Origin: an uncultured Erysipelotrichaceae bacterium | GTDB taxonomy: Bacteria; Bacillota_I; Bacilli_A; Erysipelotrichales; Erysipelotrichaceae | Length of the DNA: 13,420 nucleotides | Direction of reading: 5' to 3' | Assembly: GCA_902796525.1 (NCBI GenBank) | Contig: CADBPB010000159.1 | Span: forward strand, 1-13,420 | Part shown: positions 1 to 6,793 of the stretch, in pieces | Layout: each line of letters starts with the position of its first letter | How positions within the stretch are numbered: the stretch's first letter is position 1 | Made by a program: the position numbers and the translations under genes | Notes under the pieces: generated by a model | What the model was told of the DNA's origin: nothing | The model's database searches: none | The model's input: the letters and a program-made list of their open reading frames with translations, nothing else

Positions 1-29
1 AAAAAAACACTTATGATTTCATAAGTGTT
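1..29 (-). terminator. Intrinsic terminator of the ATP-grasp/esterase operon
   Basis: Read on the minus strand, an 11-bp perfect inverted repeat (AACACTTATGA with TCATAAGTGTT, arms at 19-29 and 6-16) is followed by a run of seven T at the window edge. The first stem base is also the first base of the ATP-grasp stop codon, so the terminator follows that gene directly and closes the operon. Confidence 0.9.
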
Positions 30-1216
30 CAAGCCGCTCTTAATACATCGACGATGAAAGCTCTTGCTTCTTCTTCCGTCGGGAAGTTCGCCAGGAACAT
101 GTAGTCGGCCATCGTGCTGGACAGCGCTTCTTCGACCCGTCCTTCTTCTTTGATCTGTGTAGCATACTTTTCCCGGACTTCGTCATAAGACAAAGCGAAA
201 TCCAATCCATCTCTTCGGGAAGCGAAGACGCAGACCTCGTGGCTCTGTCTGACATATTCCGACTTGTCGAAAGCGATCATATCCGCCCAGATCTTGTAGA
301 CGTCGACGCCGCCCGCATAGTCCATCATCGTCGGAGCGATGCCCCCCGGAGGACGCATGTTGACTTCCAGAGCGACGATGTCTCCCTTTTTGCCCAGGTA
401 CTGGTCTTTGCTCAGACGGAAGAATTCCAGATGCACGAAACGGCTTCTGACGCCGAACGCCTTAACCGTCCTTCTTCCTGCATCGAGGATATCCTCAGGC
501 AGATCGGTACGCTCAAAGAAACTGCAGTTTCCTTTCTGGCTGACAACTTCCATCAGGTTGGCTACCGTCACATTGCCATTCTCGAAGATCGGTTCCCCTT
601 TGGAATCGATGATCGCGTCGTAAGTCTGCACCTCGCCGGTAATGAACTCTTCCATGATATACGGAATATCGAATTTGCTTTCAAAGAAATGAAGCAGATC
701 TTCTTCGTTCTTGATCTTGTGCGTATCGCTGGCGCCGACGCCGTTATCCGGCTTGGCTACCACGGGATAACCCACTTCTTCTATGAAGGCTTTGCATCCC
801 TCAAGATCATCGACCATGTGATAGCGTGCCACCGGGATCCCTGCCCTTTTGTAGCCCGCCTTCATCCGCGACTTGTATTTGACGTCATCCATATCGGCCA
901 GATGAAGACCGCTGGAGATGTTGAAATCATCTCTCAATCGGGCATCCCTGATCAGCCAGTACTCGTTGTTGGTTTCGAGCCAGTCGATCCTGCCGTATCT
1001 GTACGCGAAATAAGCGACAGCCCGGTAGACTTCGTCATAGTTTTCCAGCGAGGAGACCTTGTAGTATTCGTTCAAAGAACCCTTCAGTTCGTTCGTCAGT
1101 TCATCATATGGCGCATCGCCGATGCCCAGTGTGTTGATCCCGTTCTGTTTGAGATGATAGATGAAATTCCAGTGGTTTGCCGGAAAGTTCGGAGACAGAT
1201 AGATAAAGTTCGTCAT
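29..1216 (-). CDS. ATP-grasp family carboxylate-amine ligase-like protein
   Basis: This 395-residue protein has an ATP-grasp layout. An N-terminal pre-ATP domain covers about 1-110. The nucleotide-binding core has YPVVAKPDNGVGAS at 150-163, with K155 the likely ATP-binding lysine, and a hinge-side EEFITGE at 189-195. The metal-binding motif EVNMRPPGG lies at 284-292, where E284, N286 and R288 match the usual ExNxR pattern. A roughly 100-residue C-terminal extension follows. Family members join a carboxylate to an amine or similar nucleophile through an acyl-phosphate. The substrate cannot be read from the sequence; amino-acid ligases and biotin-carboxylase-like enzymes share these motifs. GGAGG (complement 1225-1229) lies 8 bases upstream inside the end of the preceding esterase gene, whose stop is only 3 bases away, so the two are translationally linked. 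It is the last gene of a five-gene operon. Fold confidence is high; function is unknown. Confidence 0.88.
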   Translation of the reverse strand: MTNFIYLSPNFPANHWNFIYHLKQNGINTLGIGDAPYDELTNELKGSLNEYYKVSSLENYDEVYRAVAYFAYRYGRIDWLETNNEYWLIRDARLRDDFNISSGLHLADMDDVKYKSRMKAGYKRAGIPVARYHMVDDLEGCKAFIEEVGYPVVAKPDNGVGASDTHKIKNEEDLLHFFESKFDIPYIMEEFITGEVQTYDAIIDSKGEPIFENGNVTVANLMEVVSQKGNCSFFERTDLPEDILDAGRRTVKAFGVRSRFVHLEFFRLSKDQYLGKKGDIVALEVNMRPPGGIAPTMMDYAGGVDVYKIWADMIAFDKSEYVRQSHEVCVFASRRDGLDFALSYDEVREKYATQIKEEGRVEEALSSTMADYMFLANFPTEEEARAFIVDVLRAA

Positions 1217-1219
1217 AGT

Positions 1220-1975
1220 TTAATCCTCCAGCAGGTATGGCAGGAAATATGGCACCTGCTTATGCCACCAAGGCCAGTCGTGATTGACATCATAGCCCCA
1301 GTAATCGACCCAGATGTTGATGCCGAGTTCATGGAAACGCTCGTCGATGTACTGCGTGCTCCACGGTTCCTCCCAGGCGCCCATGCCGACACAGACCACG
1401 GCTTTGTTATTGTTGTAGCGGGCAATGAACGGATGATTACTGTCCATATTGCTCAGATAATCGGTAATGGAATTCCGGTAGACCACTTCATCCATGTAGT
1501 CGCCTAAGAAATAGGAGGCGTTATAGATGCCGCTCAAAGCCAGGCAGCGATCGAAGAGATCAGGAAAACGCAGATAGAGATTCAAGGCATGTGTCGCGCC
1601 CATCGAAGCGCCGAAGGTCATGATCCCGGGATAGCCGTCCCAGCCATTCTTGGCATTGCAGTCCGAACGGATGAAAGGAACGACTTCTCTGGTGATGTAG
1701 CTGATCCAGGCTTCATGCCGTCGGATCCTGTCGTAAGGATTGCCCTGAGTGTTGCTCCAGGTTTCGATATCGATGGTATCGATCGCGTAGACGATGCATC
1801 TGCCGCCTTCGATCCAGTCATGGAAGGTATCGGTCATTCCGAAATTCTCGAAGTCGTAGCAATGTCCGTCCTGGCAAGGAATGAACAGGATCGGCTTGCC
1901 CTGATGGCCATAGACTTTGATCGGCATATTGCGGTTCAGATTTTCGCTGTAGAATTCATAATAATCGACTTTCAT
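1220..1975 (-). CDS. Alpha/beta-hydrolase esterase (esterase D/Fes-like), Trp-rich C-terminus
   Basis: This 251-residue protein has the alpha/beta-hydrolase nucleophile elbow GASMG at 122-126 (S124). H232, in DVNHDW, is the likely catalytic histidine. The catalytic acid is not certain. There is no signal peptide, so it is probably cytoplasmic. It belongs to the broad putative-esterase group that includes S-formylglutathione hydrolases, siderophore esterases and acyltransferases. The C-terminal 55 residues are rich in Trp and Tyr (WEEPW, DYWGYD, WPWWH), which suggests an aromatic substrate pocket or lid. Its start follows the upstream esterase stop by 9 bases, with AGGAG overlapping that TAG codon. 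It overlaps no neighbour but is tightly packed between a second esterase and the ATP-grasp gene, so it probably acts on a product or precursor of the same pathway. Esterase class is well supported; the substrate is unknown. Confidence 0.86.
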   Translation of the reverse strand: MKVDYYEFYSENLNRNMPIKVYGHQGKPILFIPCQDGHCYDFENFGMTDTFHDWIEGGRCIVYAIDTIDIETWSNTQGNPYDRIRRHEAWISYITREVVPFIRSDCNAKNGWDGYPGIMTFGASMGATHALNLYLRFPDLFDRCLALSGIYNASYFLGDYMDEVVYRNSITDYLSNMDSNHPFIARYNNNKAVVCVGMGAWEEPWSTQYIDERFHELGINIWVDYWGYDVNHDWPWWHKQVPYFLPYLLED

Positions 1976-1984
1976 AACGGACTC

Positions 1985-2743
1985 CTATAATTTATAAAAC
2001 AGAACTTCCATAAAGAACGGTATCGCCTTCTCCCAGGATTCCTCGTTATGCTTTCCTCCCGGCACGATGCGGCTTGTTAGCAATACGTTCTTATTGATCA
2101 GAAGATCGGACGCTTCCGAGAAGCATTCCCTGGCATACATGTAGGGCAGTTCCTTCTCGCCATAGTCCATATACAATACCGTATTGCGTCTGAAACGGGC
2201 TTTCTTAAGCATCTCTTTGACCGCCATCGGCGCAAAAGACAGCGAAGGAGAAAGGGCTGCGCCTCTGGAAAACACTTCGTTGTATTCGCTTATCGCATAG
2301 AGCGTCATCAGTCCGCCCATGGAACTGCCGGAGATGAAGGTATGCCTGCGGTCGCTCAGGGTCGGATAGTTGTCGTCGATGTAAGGTTTCAGTTCATTCA
2401 CATACCAGTCCATCGTGATCTTTCCTCTGCCCTTGATGACTCCGAAATGCGGATCGTAGAAATCAAACGGCGAATACTCGGAAAGACGCCCTCCGCATTT
2501 GTCTGTTTCTTTATGGTGATTGCATTCCACTCCCACCACGATCAGCGGGACTCTGTTTTCATCCAGATAATCCTTTAAACGCCAGGATCTTCCAAACGAA
2601 GCTTCTGCATCATCAAACAGATTATGACCGTCAAACATGTAAAGAACAGGAAACTGTCCCTCATAGTCCGGTACATAGACGTATACTTTGCGCTTTTCTT
2701 TGCCGGTCAGCTGTCTGATGCCGGTTTTAAATATATCGATCAT
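1985..2743 (-). CDS. Alpha/beta-hydrolase esterase (esterase D/Fes-like)
   Basis: This 252-residue protein matches the same putative-esterase group as its downstream neighbour. The nucleophile elbow is GSSMGG at 139-144 (S141). The likely catalytic histidine is H232 in PGGKHNEESW, close to the C-terminus as in Fes-like and S-formylglutathione-hydrolase-like proteins. An early YVYVPDY and FPVLYMFDGHNLFDD segment (21-45) is typical of the family core. No signal peptide is visible. The two esterases have nearly the same length but clearly different sequence, so they are diverged paralogues or independent recruits, not a recent duplication. The start ATG has a modest GAGGA site 6 bases upstream, and a TATAAT lies about 20 bases upstream, so this gene may also be transcribed from inside the operon. 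The substrate is unknown. Confidence 0.87.
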   Translation of the reverse strand: MIDIFKTGIRQLTGKEKRKVYVYVPDYEGQFPVLYMFDGHNLFDDAEASFGRSWRLKDYLDENRVPLIVVGVECNHHKETDKCGGRLSEYSPFDFYDPHFGVIKGRGKITMDWYVNELKPYIDDNYPTLSDRRHTFISGSSMGGLMTLYAISEYNEVFSRGAALSPSLSFAPMAVKEMLKKARFRRNTVLYMDYGEKELPYMYARECFSEASDLLINKNVLLTSRIVPGGKHNEESWEKAIPFFMEVLFYKL

Positions 2744-2763
2744 TCAAAGTTCCTCATTAACCT

Positions 2764-2769
2764 ATTATA
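2764..2769 (-). promoter_or_regulatory. Possible internal -10 element upstream of the esterase pair
   Basis: The 52-base gap between the 71-residue gene and the first esterase contains a perfect TATAAT on the minus strand, about 20 bases before the esterase start codon. No good -35 is found at 16-18 bp upstream (the best hexamer is GAGATC), so this could be a weak internal promoter or chance AT-rich sequence. Confidence 0.3.
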
Positions 2770-2795
2770 GCCTATTTTCTGCTGCCGATCTCTTA

Positions 2796-3011
2796 CTAAT
2801 AGATCTTCCTGATCTCTGTTTCGATCCCGTATTTCTTCTTGAATGAATCGAGATCGCTGCCGTTTCTTATCAGCATCACTTCCGTGAAATGCCCGGTTTT
2901 CAGATCCCGGAATCCCGCCACCTGTTCCCCCGTACAGATACTGGCGCGGATGACAGGTTCCACGGCCGTCTTGTCATAATGCTGCGTTTCTTTCTTTTTC
3001 CTAAATAACAT
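2796..3011 (-). CDS. Conserved 71-residue small protein, function unknown
   Basis: This small protein has a basic N-terminus (RKKKE at 4-8), a core IRASICTGEQVAGF at 21-34 with a single cysteine C26, then EVMLIRNGSDLDSFKKKYGI at 44-63. I recognise the core as a small cytoplasmic protein common in Bacillota, sometimes machine-annotated as aspartate dehydrogenase although it is far too short to be that enzyme. That recognition is from memory. The start overlaps the end of the upstream acetyltransferase gene by 11 bases and lacks a strong Shine-Dalgarno site, so translation is probably coupled. The invariant-looking CTGEQ segment could bind a ligand or metal, but nothing in the sequence proves this. 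Confidence 0.82.
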   Translation of the reverse strand: MLFRKKKETQHYDKTAVEPVIRASICTGEQVAGFRDLKTGHFTEVMLIRNGSDLDSFKKKYGIETEIRKIY

Positions 3012-3501
3012 CTTCTTTTCTTTTGACCATCCTTATCTCGACGACCGGGGTACCGAGTCTGATTTCCTTTTCTTTGCCATCGGGATGGAAACCGAAACGT
3101 TCGTAGAAACGGATCGCCCTGCCGTTCTCTTTCAAGACCCAGACGGCGATCAGGGAAGGATCCTTCAGTTCTTTCAACGCTTCCTTCATCAGCCTGCCGC
3201 CGATGCCCTGTCCGTAGTATTCTTCCAGGATATAGATCGCATAGACCTCGCCTGTATCCGCAAGGTCTTCATCGCGGCAGTCCCCGTAGCTGACAAAACC
3301 GATGACCTTGCCATCGTCTTCCGCGATCAGGAGATGATCGGGAAACTTCAAAGCGATCTCTTCGCATTTTTCAAGAGTCATCCTGTCCAGATACGACTTG
3401 TCTATGATTCCCGCATAGGCCTCGTGCCAAGATTTCCAGTGTACGTAGGCTTTTCCTTTCAAGTCTTTCTCGGTTTCTGCTTTTCGGATAATGACAGCCA
3501 T
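3001..3501 (-). CDS. GNAT family N-acetyltransferase
   Basis: This 166-residue protein has the GNAT fold signature. Motif A reads AIYILEEYYGQGIGGRLM at 88-105, with the acetyl-CoA pyrophosphate-binding GQGIGG at 97-102. Motif B shows NGRAIRFYERFGF at 126-138. The N-terminal half (IRKAETEKDL, HWKSWHEAYAGII) resembles RimI/RimJ-like and small-molecule acetyltransferases. The acceptor could be a protein N-terminus, an amino acid or an amine and cannot be told from sequence. It is the first gene after the tldE terminator and probably the lead gene of the operon running to the left edge. AAGGA lies about 6 bases upstream of the ATG. The stop codon lies inside the next gene, an 11-base overlap. Confidence 0.9.
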   Translation of the reverse strand: MAVIIRKAETEKDLKGKAYVHWKSWHEAYAGIIDKSYLDRMTLEKCEEIALKFPDHLLIAEDDGKVIGFVSYGDCRDEDLADTGEVYAIYILEEYYGQGIGGRLMKEALKELKDPSLIAVWVLKENGRAIRFYERFGFHPDGKEKEIRLGTPVVEIRMVKRKEDVI

Positions 3502-3536
3502 GTTTTTCCTTAACAGTATTATCTATGAAAAGCGAT

Positions 3537-3560
3537 AAAAAAGCCATGTTTCCATGGCTT
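3537..3560 (-). terminator. Intrinsic terminator after tldE
   Basis: On the minus strand, AAGCCATG (3553-3560), a GAAA tetraloop and CATGGCTT (3541-3548) form an 8-bp perfect stem that runs into six T (complement 3537-3542). It starts about 20 bases after the tldE stop and separates tldDE from the GNAT operon. A GNAT promoter must lie in the remaining 35 bases; GATAAT is the best -10 candidate there, with no clear -35. Confidence 0.88.
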
Positions 3561-3581
3561 CTATAAACACGATCGTCCTGT

Positions 3582-4907
3582 CTATTCGCCGCTGATGGCG
3601 ATCCCTTCGAACAGGATGCTCGGACAGGCGATGGGCTGCGTCTTCCATTCCAGATCGCCGCCAATATCCCTGACGTTTTTCATCAGTTCCAGGAAATTGC
3701 CTGCCGCCGTGATGAGCGTGACGCTCTTGTCTCTCTTGCCGTCTCTGACACAGTAGCCGCTGCATTGCAGAGAGAAATCGGTGCTGGCCAGATTGATGCC
3801 CGCATGAAGACCCTGGAATCCTTCGATCACCAGACCTTCCTTCATTTCTTCGAGCAATTCATCGAACGACTTCGCACCCGGAACGATATAACAGTTATGC
3901 GGACGGACGCCTACCGGTGAATCATAGCCCTGTTTGAAGCCGTTTCCTGTGCTTTCCATCTGCATGCGCATGGCAGAGCTGGTGCTGTGCAGCATCGTCT
4001 GGAACGTGCCGTGGTCGACCAGGGTCTTTTTGGATGTCGGATATCCCTCATCGTCATAGTTGCATATGACCAGTGCATCCGTATTCTTCGGATCATCGAT
4101 GATACTGACGTTGTCGGCAAAGATCTTTTCATTGAGTTTATCCTTTAACGGAGAGATCCCCTTGCCGATCAGATCACCTGAGAAGATGCCCGAGAACGCG
4201 GTAAACAGCGAGGTCATGGCATCCTTTTCGATGATCACGGGGTACGTCCCGCTGGGAATGCTGGAGGCATGCAGCTTGTTCAAGGCTTTGTCTGCCGCTT
4301 TCTTTACGAACGCATCCGTATCGAAGTCCCTGATGTCATAAAGCAGTTCGACATTGAAAGAGTTCTTGATCTCATCCCCTTCTTTGACTGCCACGCCGGC
4401 AATGATCGCCTGTGCCTGCGAAGCATCCCGGACATGCATGTCGCGGGAATTGCTGATCTCCCTGCTGGATGCCTGTTCGGTATAGAACAGGTCGGTGACC
4501 TGAAAGACTCTTTCGTCATAGGCATGGAACTTGTCTTCGATTTCTTTGAAGGTCTTATCGATCGAAGCGGCATCCGGTCTGACGAAACGGTTTTCTTTTG
4601 CGACTTCTTCGGTCGTCATCGGTTCAAGAATGATTCCGCTATCGGCAGATGTCGTAGCTTCTGCCTGTTCGATCATCGTCCCTATGAGTTTTTCCATGTT
4701 CGCATCGGAAGCATCTTCGGTCGAAATGGAAGTCATCTTGCCTCGATACAGTCCGCGCAAAGCCGTGCCTAAGACATGAGATTTGACATAACTCTCCATC
4801 TCGCGTTCATAGTAGGTGACGTTCTTTTCTTCAAGATCGTTCTGATAGATCTCGAAACTGTCGAAACCTTTGCTTAACGCATAATCGATCCATTTCTGCT
4901 TATTCAT
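3582..4907 (-). CDS. tldE: TldE/PmbA, partner subunit of the TldD/TldE protease
   Basis: This 441-residue protein has the PmbA/TldE architecture: an N-terminal domain with EIYQNDLEEKNVTYYEREMES, a middle KMTSISTEDASD segment, and a C-terminal domain ending in DFSLQCSGYCVRDG and LITAAGNFLELMKNV. No HExxxH motif is present, as expected for the non-catalytic partner. In Escherichia coli, TldD and TldE form a heterodimeric metalloprotease that trims the microcin B17 leader and degrades unfolded peptides such as CcdA. The start codon overlaps the tldD stop in the sequence ATGAATAA (8 bases), with GGAGGT 7 bases upstream, consistent with equal production of the two subunits. Followed by a strong terminator. 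Confidence 0.93.
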   Translation of the reverse strand: MNKQKWIDYALSKGFDSFEIYQNDLEEKNVTYYEREMESYVKSHVLGTALRGLYRGKMTSISTEDASDANMEKLIGTMIEQAEATTSADSGIILEPMTTEEVAKENRFVRPDAASIDKTFKEIEDKFHAYDERVFQVTDLFYTEQASSREISNSRDMHVRDASQAQAIIAGVAVKEGDEIKNSFNVELLYDIRDFDTDAFVKKAADKALNKLHASSIPSGTYPVIIEKDAMTSLFTAFSGIFSGDLIGKGISPLKDKLNEKIFADNVSIIDDPKNTDALVICNYDDEGYPTSKKTLVDHGTFQTMLHSTSSAMRMQMESTGNGFKQGYDSPVGVRPHNCYIVPGAKSFDELLEEMKEGLVIEGFQGLHAGINLASTDFSLQCSGYCVRDGKRDKSVTLITAAGNFLELMKNVRDIGGDLEWKTQPIACPSILFEGIAISGE

Positions 4908-6288
4908 TTGCTGTACCTCCGACGATGATAGATCTCACTTTGATCGGCGGCTGGCCGACATCCGTCGGGATCGAACCGCTCATCGATCCGCACATGCCCT
5001 GGCCCCTCTTGACGGTCTTGCCGACTTTTTCGATATCGAACAGGATCTCGTTTCCCTTGCCGATCAGGGATGCCCCTCTGACCGGATACGTGATCTTGCC
5101 ATTCTCGATCATATAGCCTTCCAATACCGCAAAGTTGAATTCGCCGGTCTGCGGGTTGACGCTTCCTCCGCCCATTTTCGCGGCATAGAGACCTTTTTCG
5201 ATCCCTTCGAAGAGTTCCTCGAACTCGCTGGTTCCCTCGCAGATGAACGTATTGGACATCCTGGATGTCGGTTCATACATGTAGGACTGGCGACGGGAAC
5301 TGGAAGTCGATTCCGTATTCATCCTTCTGCCATTCAGCCGATCCACCATATATGATGTCAGGATGCCGTCTTTTATCAGCACCCTTTTCTTCTGGAAGTT
5401 GCCTTCGTCATCGATATTCTGTGAACCCCAGGCATTCGGGATCGTCCCGTCATCTACGGCGCTTACCACATCGCTGGCGATCTTCTGGCCGAACTTGCCG
5501 GAAAAGACGCTCTGGTTTTTCGCTACCGAGGTCGCTTCCAGGGCATGCCCGCAGGCTTCATGGAAAATGACGCCACCGAACCCGCTGTCGATGACCACCG
5601 GCATCTTGCCGCTTGGACAGTCTTTCGCGACAAGATTGACCAGCGCCACTCTGGCGGCTTCCTTGCCGATCTCCTCCGGTCTGACCGTTTCATAGAATTC
5701 CAGACCCATGCCGCCGCCAGGCGAATCCTTGCCGCTTTGGAAGCTGTTTCCTTCCTGGCTGTAAGCCGTAACCATCATTCGTGTCCTGACTCTGGTATCG
5801 GAGATGAGCCTTCCTTCGCTGTTGGAGATCTGCACCTCCTGCCGGACATTCAGCAAGGTGCCATCGACTTTCACGATCCTTTCATCGACCGCCTTAGCCG
5901 CATCGTTGGCCCTCTGCAACAGACTCGCTTTATCGGCCAGCGATACTTCATCGAAACGTATCTTTACAGGATGTCTGTTTTCATACTCGACCCGTTGCAA
6001 AGCGACGTCCGATCCTTTTTCTTCTTTGCCCAAGGCATCTCTGAGATCATCGATCAGATCGGTCAGGGTCTTTTCATCCGTTTCATTGGCATAGCCATAA
6101 ACTGCCTGCAGCCCCTTATATAAACGGATGCCTACGCCGAAAGTATTCTTCGTAAAGATATTTTCAACGCTGCCGTTGAGCATATTGATCGTTTCACTCA
6201 GCTCCTTTTCTTCATAGATTTCTGCGAAATCCGCATGGGAATCCATGCATCGGCTGAGATATTGCTCCAGTTTCTTTTTTTCCAGCAT
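4900..6288 (-). CDS. tldD: TldD, catalytic subunit of the TldD/TldE metalloprotease
   Basis: From the chosen start the protein is 462 residues, the usual TldD size. The zinc-binding and catalytic motif HEACGH lies at 243-248 (HExxxH). A late cysteine, C433 in GQGMCGSMSG, fits the third metal ligand known from the E. coli enzyme. Other family blocks are GGVIFHEACGHALEA, SYMYEPTSRMSNTF and the C-terminal IVGGTANE. The start is the ATG at complement 6286-6288 (MLEKKKLEQY), because GAGGAGG lies 4-5 bases upstream. An in-frame extension to 6417 would add 43 residues but would run through the tRNA-Val promoter and has no good ribosome binding site. No precursor peptide gene is adjacent, so the substrate is unknown. 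TATAAA or TGtTAGTAT just upstream may be the -10. Confidence 0.94.
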   Translation of the reverse strand: MLEKKKLEQYLSRCMDSHADFAEIYEEKELSETINMLNGSVENIFTKNTFGVGIRLYKGLQAVYGYANETDEKTLTDLIDDLRDALGKEEKGSDVALQRVEYENRHPVKIRFDEVSLADKASLLQRANDAAKAVDERIVKVDGTLLNVRQEVQISNSEGRLISDTRVRTRMMVTAYSQEGNSFQSGKDSPGGGMGLEFYETVRPEEIGKEAARVALVNLVAKDCPSGKMPVVIDSGFGGVIFHEACGHALEATSVAKNQSVFSGKFGQKIASDVVSAVDDGTIPNAWGSQNIDDEGNFQKKRVLIKDGILTSYMVDRLNGRRMNTESTSSSRRQSYMYEPTSRMSNTFICEGTSEFEELFEGIEKGLYAAKMGGGSVNPQTGEFNFAVLEGYMIENGKITYPVRGASLIGKGNEILFDIEKVGKTVKRGQGMCGSMSGSIPTDVGQPPIKVRSIIVGGTANE

Positions 6289-6378
6289 AAAATCCTCCTC
6301 ACTGTTTATACTAACAAAAGTAGCTCGCAACTGAAAAGGAGATCGCTTCTTTATTATTTTTATAAATAAAGAATTTGT

Positions 6379-6407
6379 TTGACTAAACGATACCGCCATG
6401 ATAGAAT
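6379..6407 (+). promoter_or_regulatory. Promoter of the tRNA-Val/tRNA-Thr operon
   Basis: TTGACT (6379-6384) and TAGAAT (6402-6407) are separated by exactly 17 bp, with an extended -10 TG at 6399-6400. The -10 ends 15 bases before the first base of tRNA-Val. This is a near-consensus strong housekeeping promoter, as expected for stable RNA. Confidence 0.85.
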
Positions 6408-6422
6408 TATTTAGCAATCCTT

Positions 6423-6498
6423 GGAGACTTAGCTCAGTTGGGAGAGCACCTGCCTTACAAGCAGGGGGTCACAGGTTCGAGCCCTGTAGTCTCCACCA
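6423..6498 (+). tRNA. tRNA-Val (anticodon TAC)
   Basis: A complete cloverleaf is visible: acceptor GGAGACT/AGTCTCC, D-stem GCTC/GAGC, anticodon stem CCTGC/GCAGG with loop CTTACAA (anticodon TAC), T-stem ACAGG/CCTGT with loop TTCGAGC, discriminator A and encoded CCA. It reads GTA and, by wobble, other valine codons. It is first in a two-tRNA transcript. Confidence 0.97.
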
Positions 6499-6507
6499 TC
6501 GAAATCT

Positions 6508-6583
6508 GCCAACTTAGCGCAATAGGTAGAGCAACTGATTTGTAATCAGTAGGTTACGGGTTCGATTCCTGTAGTTGGCACCA
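6508..6583 (+). tRNA. tRNA-Thr (anticodon TGT), D-stem mismatch
   Basis: A complete cloverleaf is visible: acceptor GCCAACT/AGTTGGC, anticodon stem ACTGA/TCAGT with loop TTTGTAA (anticodon TGT, reads ACA), T-stem ACGGG/CCTGT with loop TTCGATT, discriminator A and encoded CCA. The D-stem is GCGC/GAGC, giving a G12-A23 mismatch where most tRNAs have a pair. It is separated from tRNA-Val by 9 bases and followed by a terminator. Confidence 0.96.
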
Positions 6584-6595
6584 GATAGGAAAGAG

Positions 6596-6621
6596 AACGC
6601 CTTATAAGGGGCGTTTTTTTT
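6596..6621 (+). terminator. Intrinsic terminator of the tRNA operon
   Basis: AACGCC (6596-6601) pairs with GGCGTT (6610-6615) across a short loop and is followed by T at 6614-6621. It lies 12 bases after the tRNA-Thr CCA end. Confidence 0.88.
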
Positions 6622-6635
6622 AATGTCTAATTTAA

Positions 6636-6657
6636 TTTGCCTCCACTTTTTGCCTCC
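6636..6657 (+). repeat. Direct repeat pair TTTGCCTCC next to tRNA-Thr terminator
   Basis: TTTGCCTCC occurs at 6636-6644 and again at 6649-6657, a 13-base period. On the minus strand the region forms the end of an open frame (codons 6635-6721, 29 codons, stop TAA at 6632-6634) that ends KRRQKVEAN. It has no good start or ribosome binding site. Short repeats of this type beside a tRNA can mark an integrase tail or attachment site, but no integrase motif remains here. The repeat itself is certain; its meaning is not. Confidence 0.5.
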
Positions 6658-6741
6658 GTTTTACTCTTTGCTGCGCTTCACGATTCAGAACAGTCGTACG
6701 CCGTTCGATATGATGATATTTTCATAAAAGCGATCTATGTA

Positions 6742-6770
6742 TCTACATCTTTCCGATTCTTTTGTATAAT
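6742..6770 (+). promoter_or_regulatory. Promoter of the 52-codon orphan gene
   Basis: A perfect TATAAT (6765-6770) has TCTACA (6742-6747, four of six matches to TTGACA) exactly 17 bp upstream. The -10 ends 23 bases before the start codon, leaving a short leader that holds an AGGAGGT ribosome binding site. Confidence 0.72.
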
Positions 6771-6793
6771 CAAGATAGCAGGAGGTACATGAT

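Noticed and set aside
239..1507. A 422-codon open frame on the plus strand opposite the ATP-grasp and esterase genes.
   Set aside because: It is antisense to two well-supported genes, has no recognisable motif or ribosome binding site, and crosses their boundary. It is a by-product of codon use on the coding strand.
6289..6417. A 43-residue N-terminal extension of TldD in the same frame.
   Set aside because: The extension overlaps the tRNA-Val promoter, lacks a good ribosome binding site and exceeds the usual TldD length. The ATG at complement 6286-6288 has a strong site.
6423..6583. The two tRNAs as a repeat or CRISPR-like structure.
   Set aside because: The similarity comes from shared tRNA architecture. 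Both fold as cloverleaves with different anticodons, and no regularly spaced repeat array exists.
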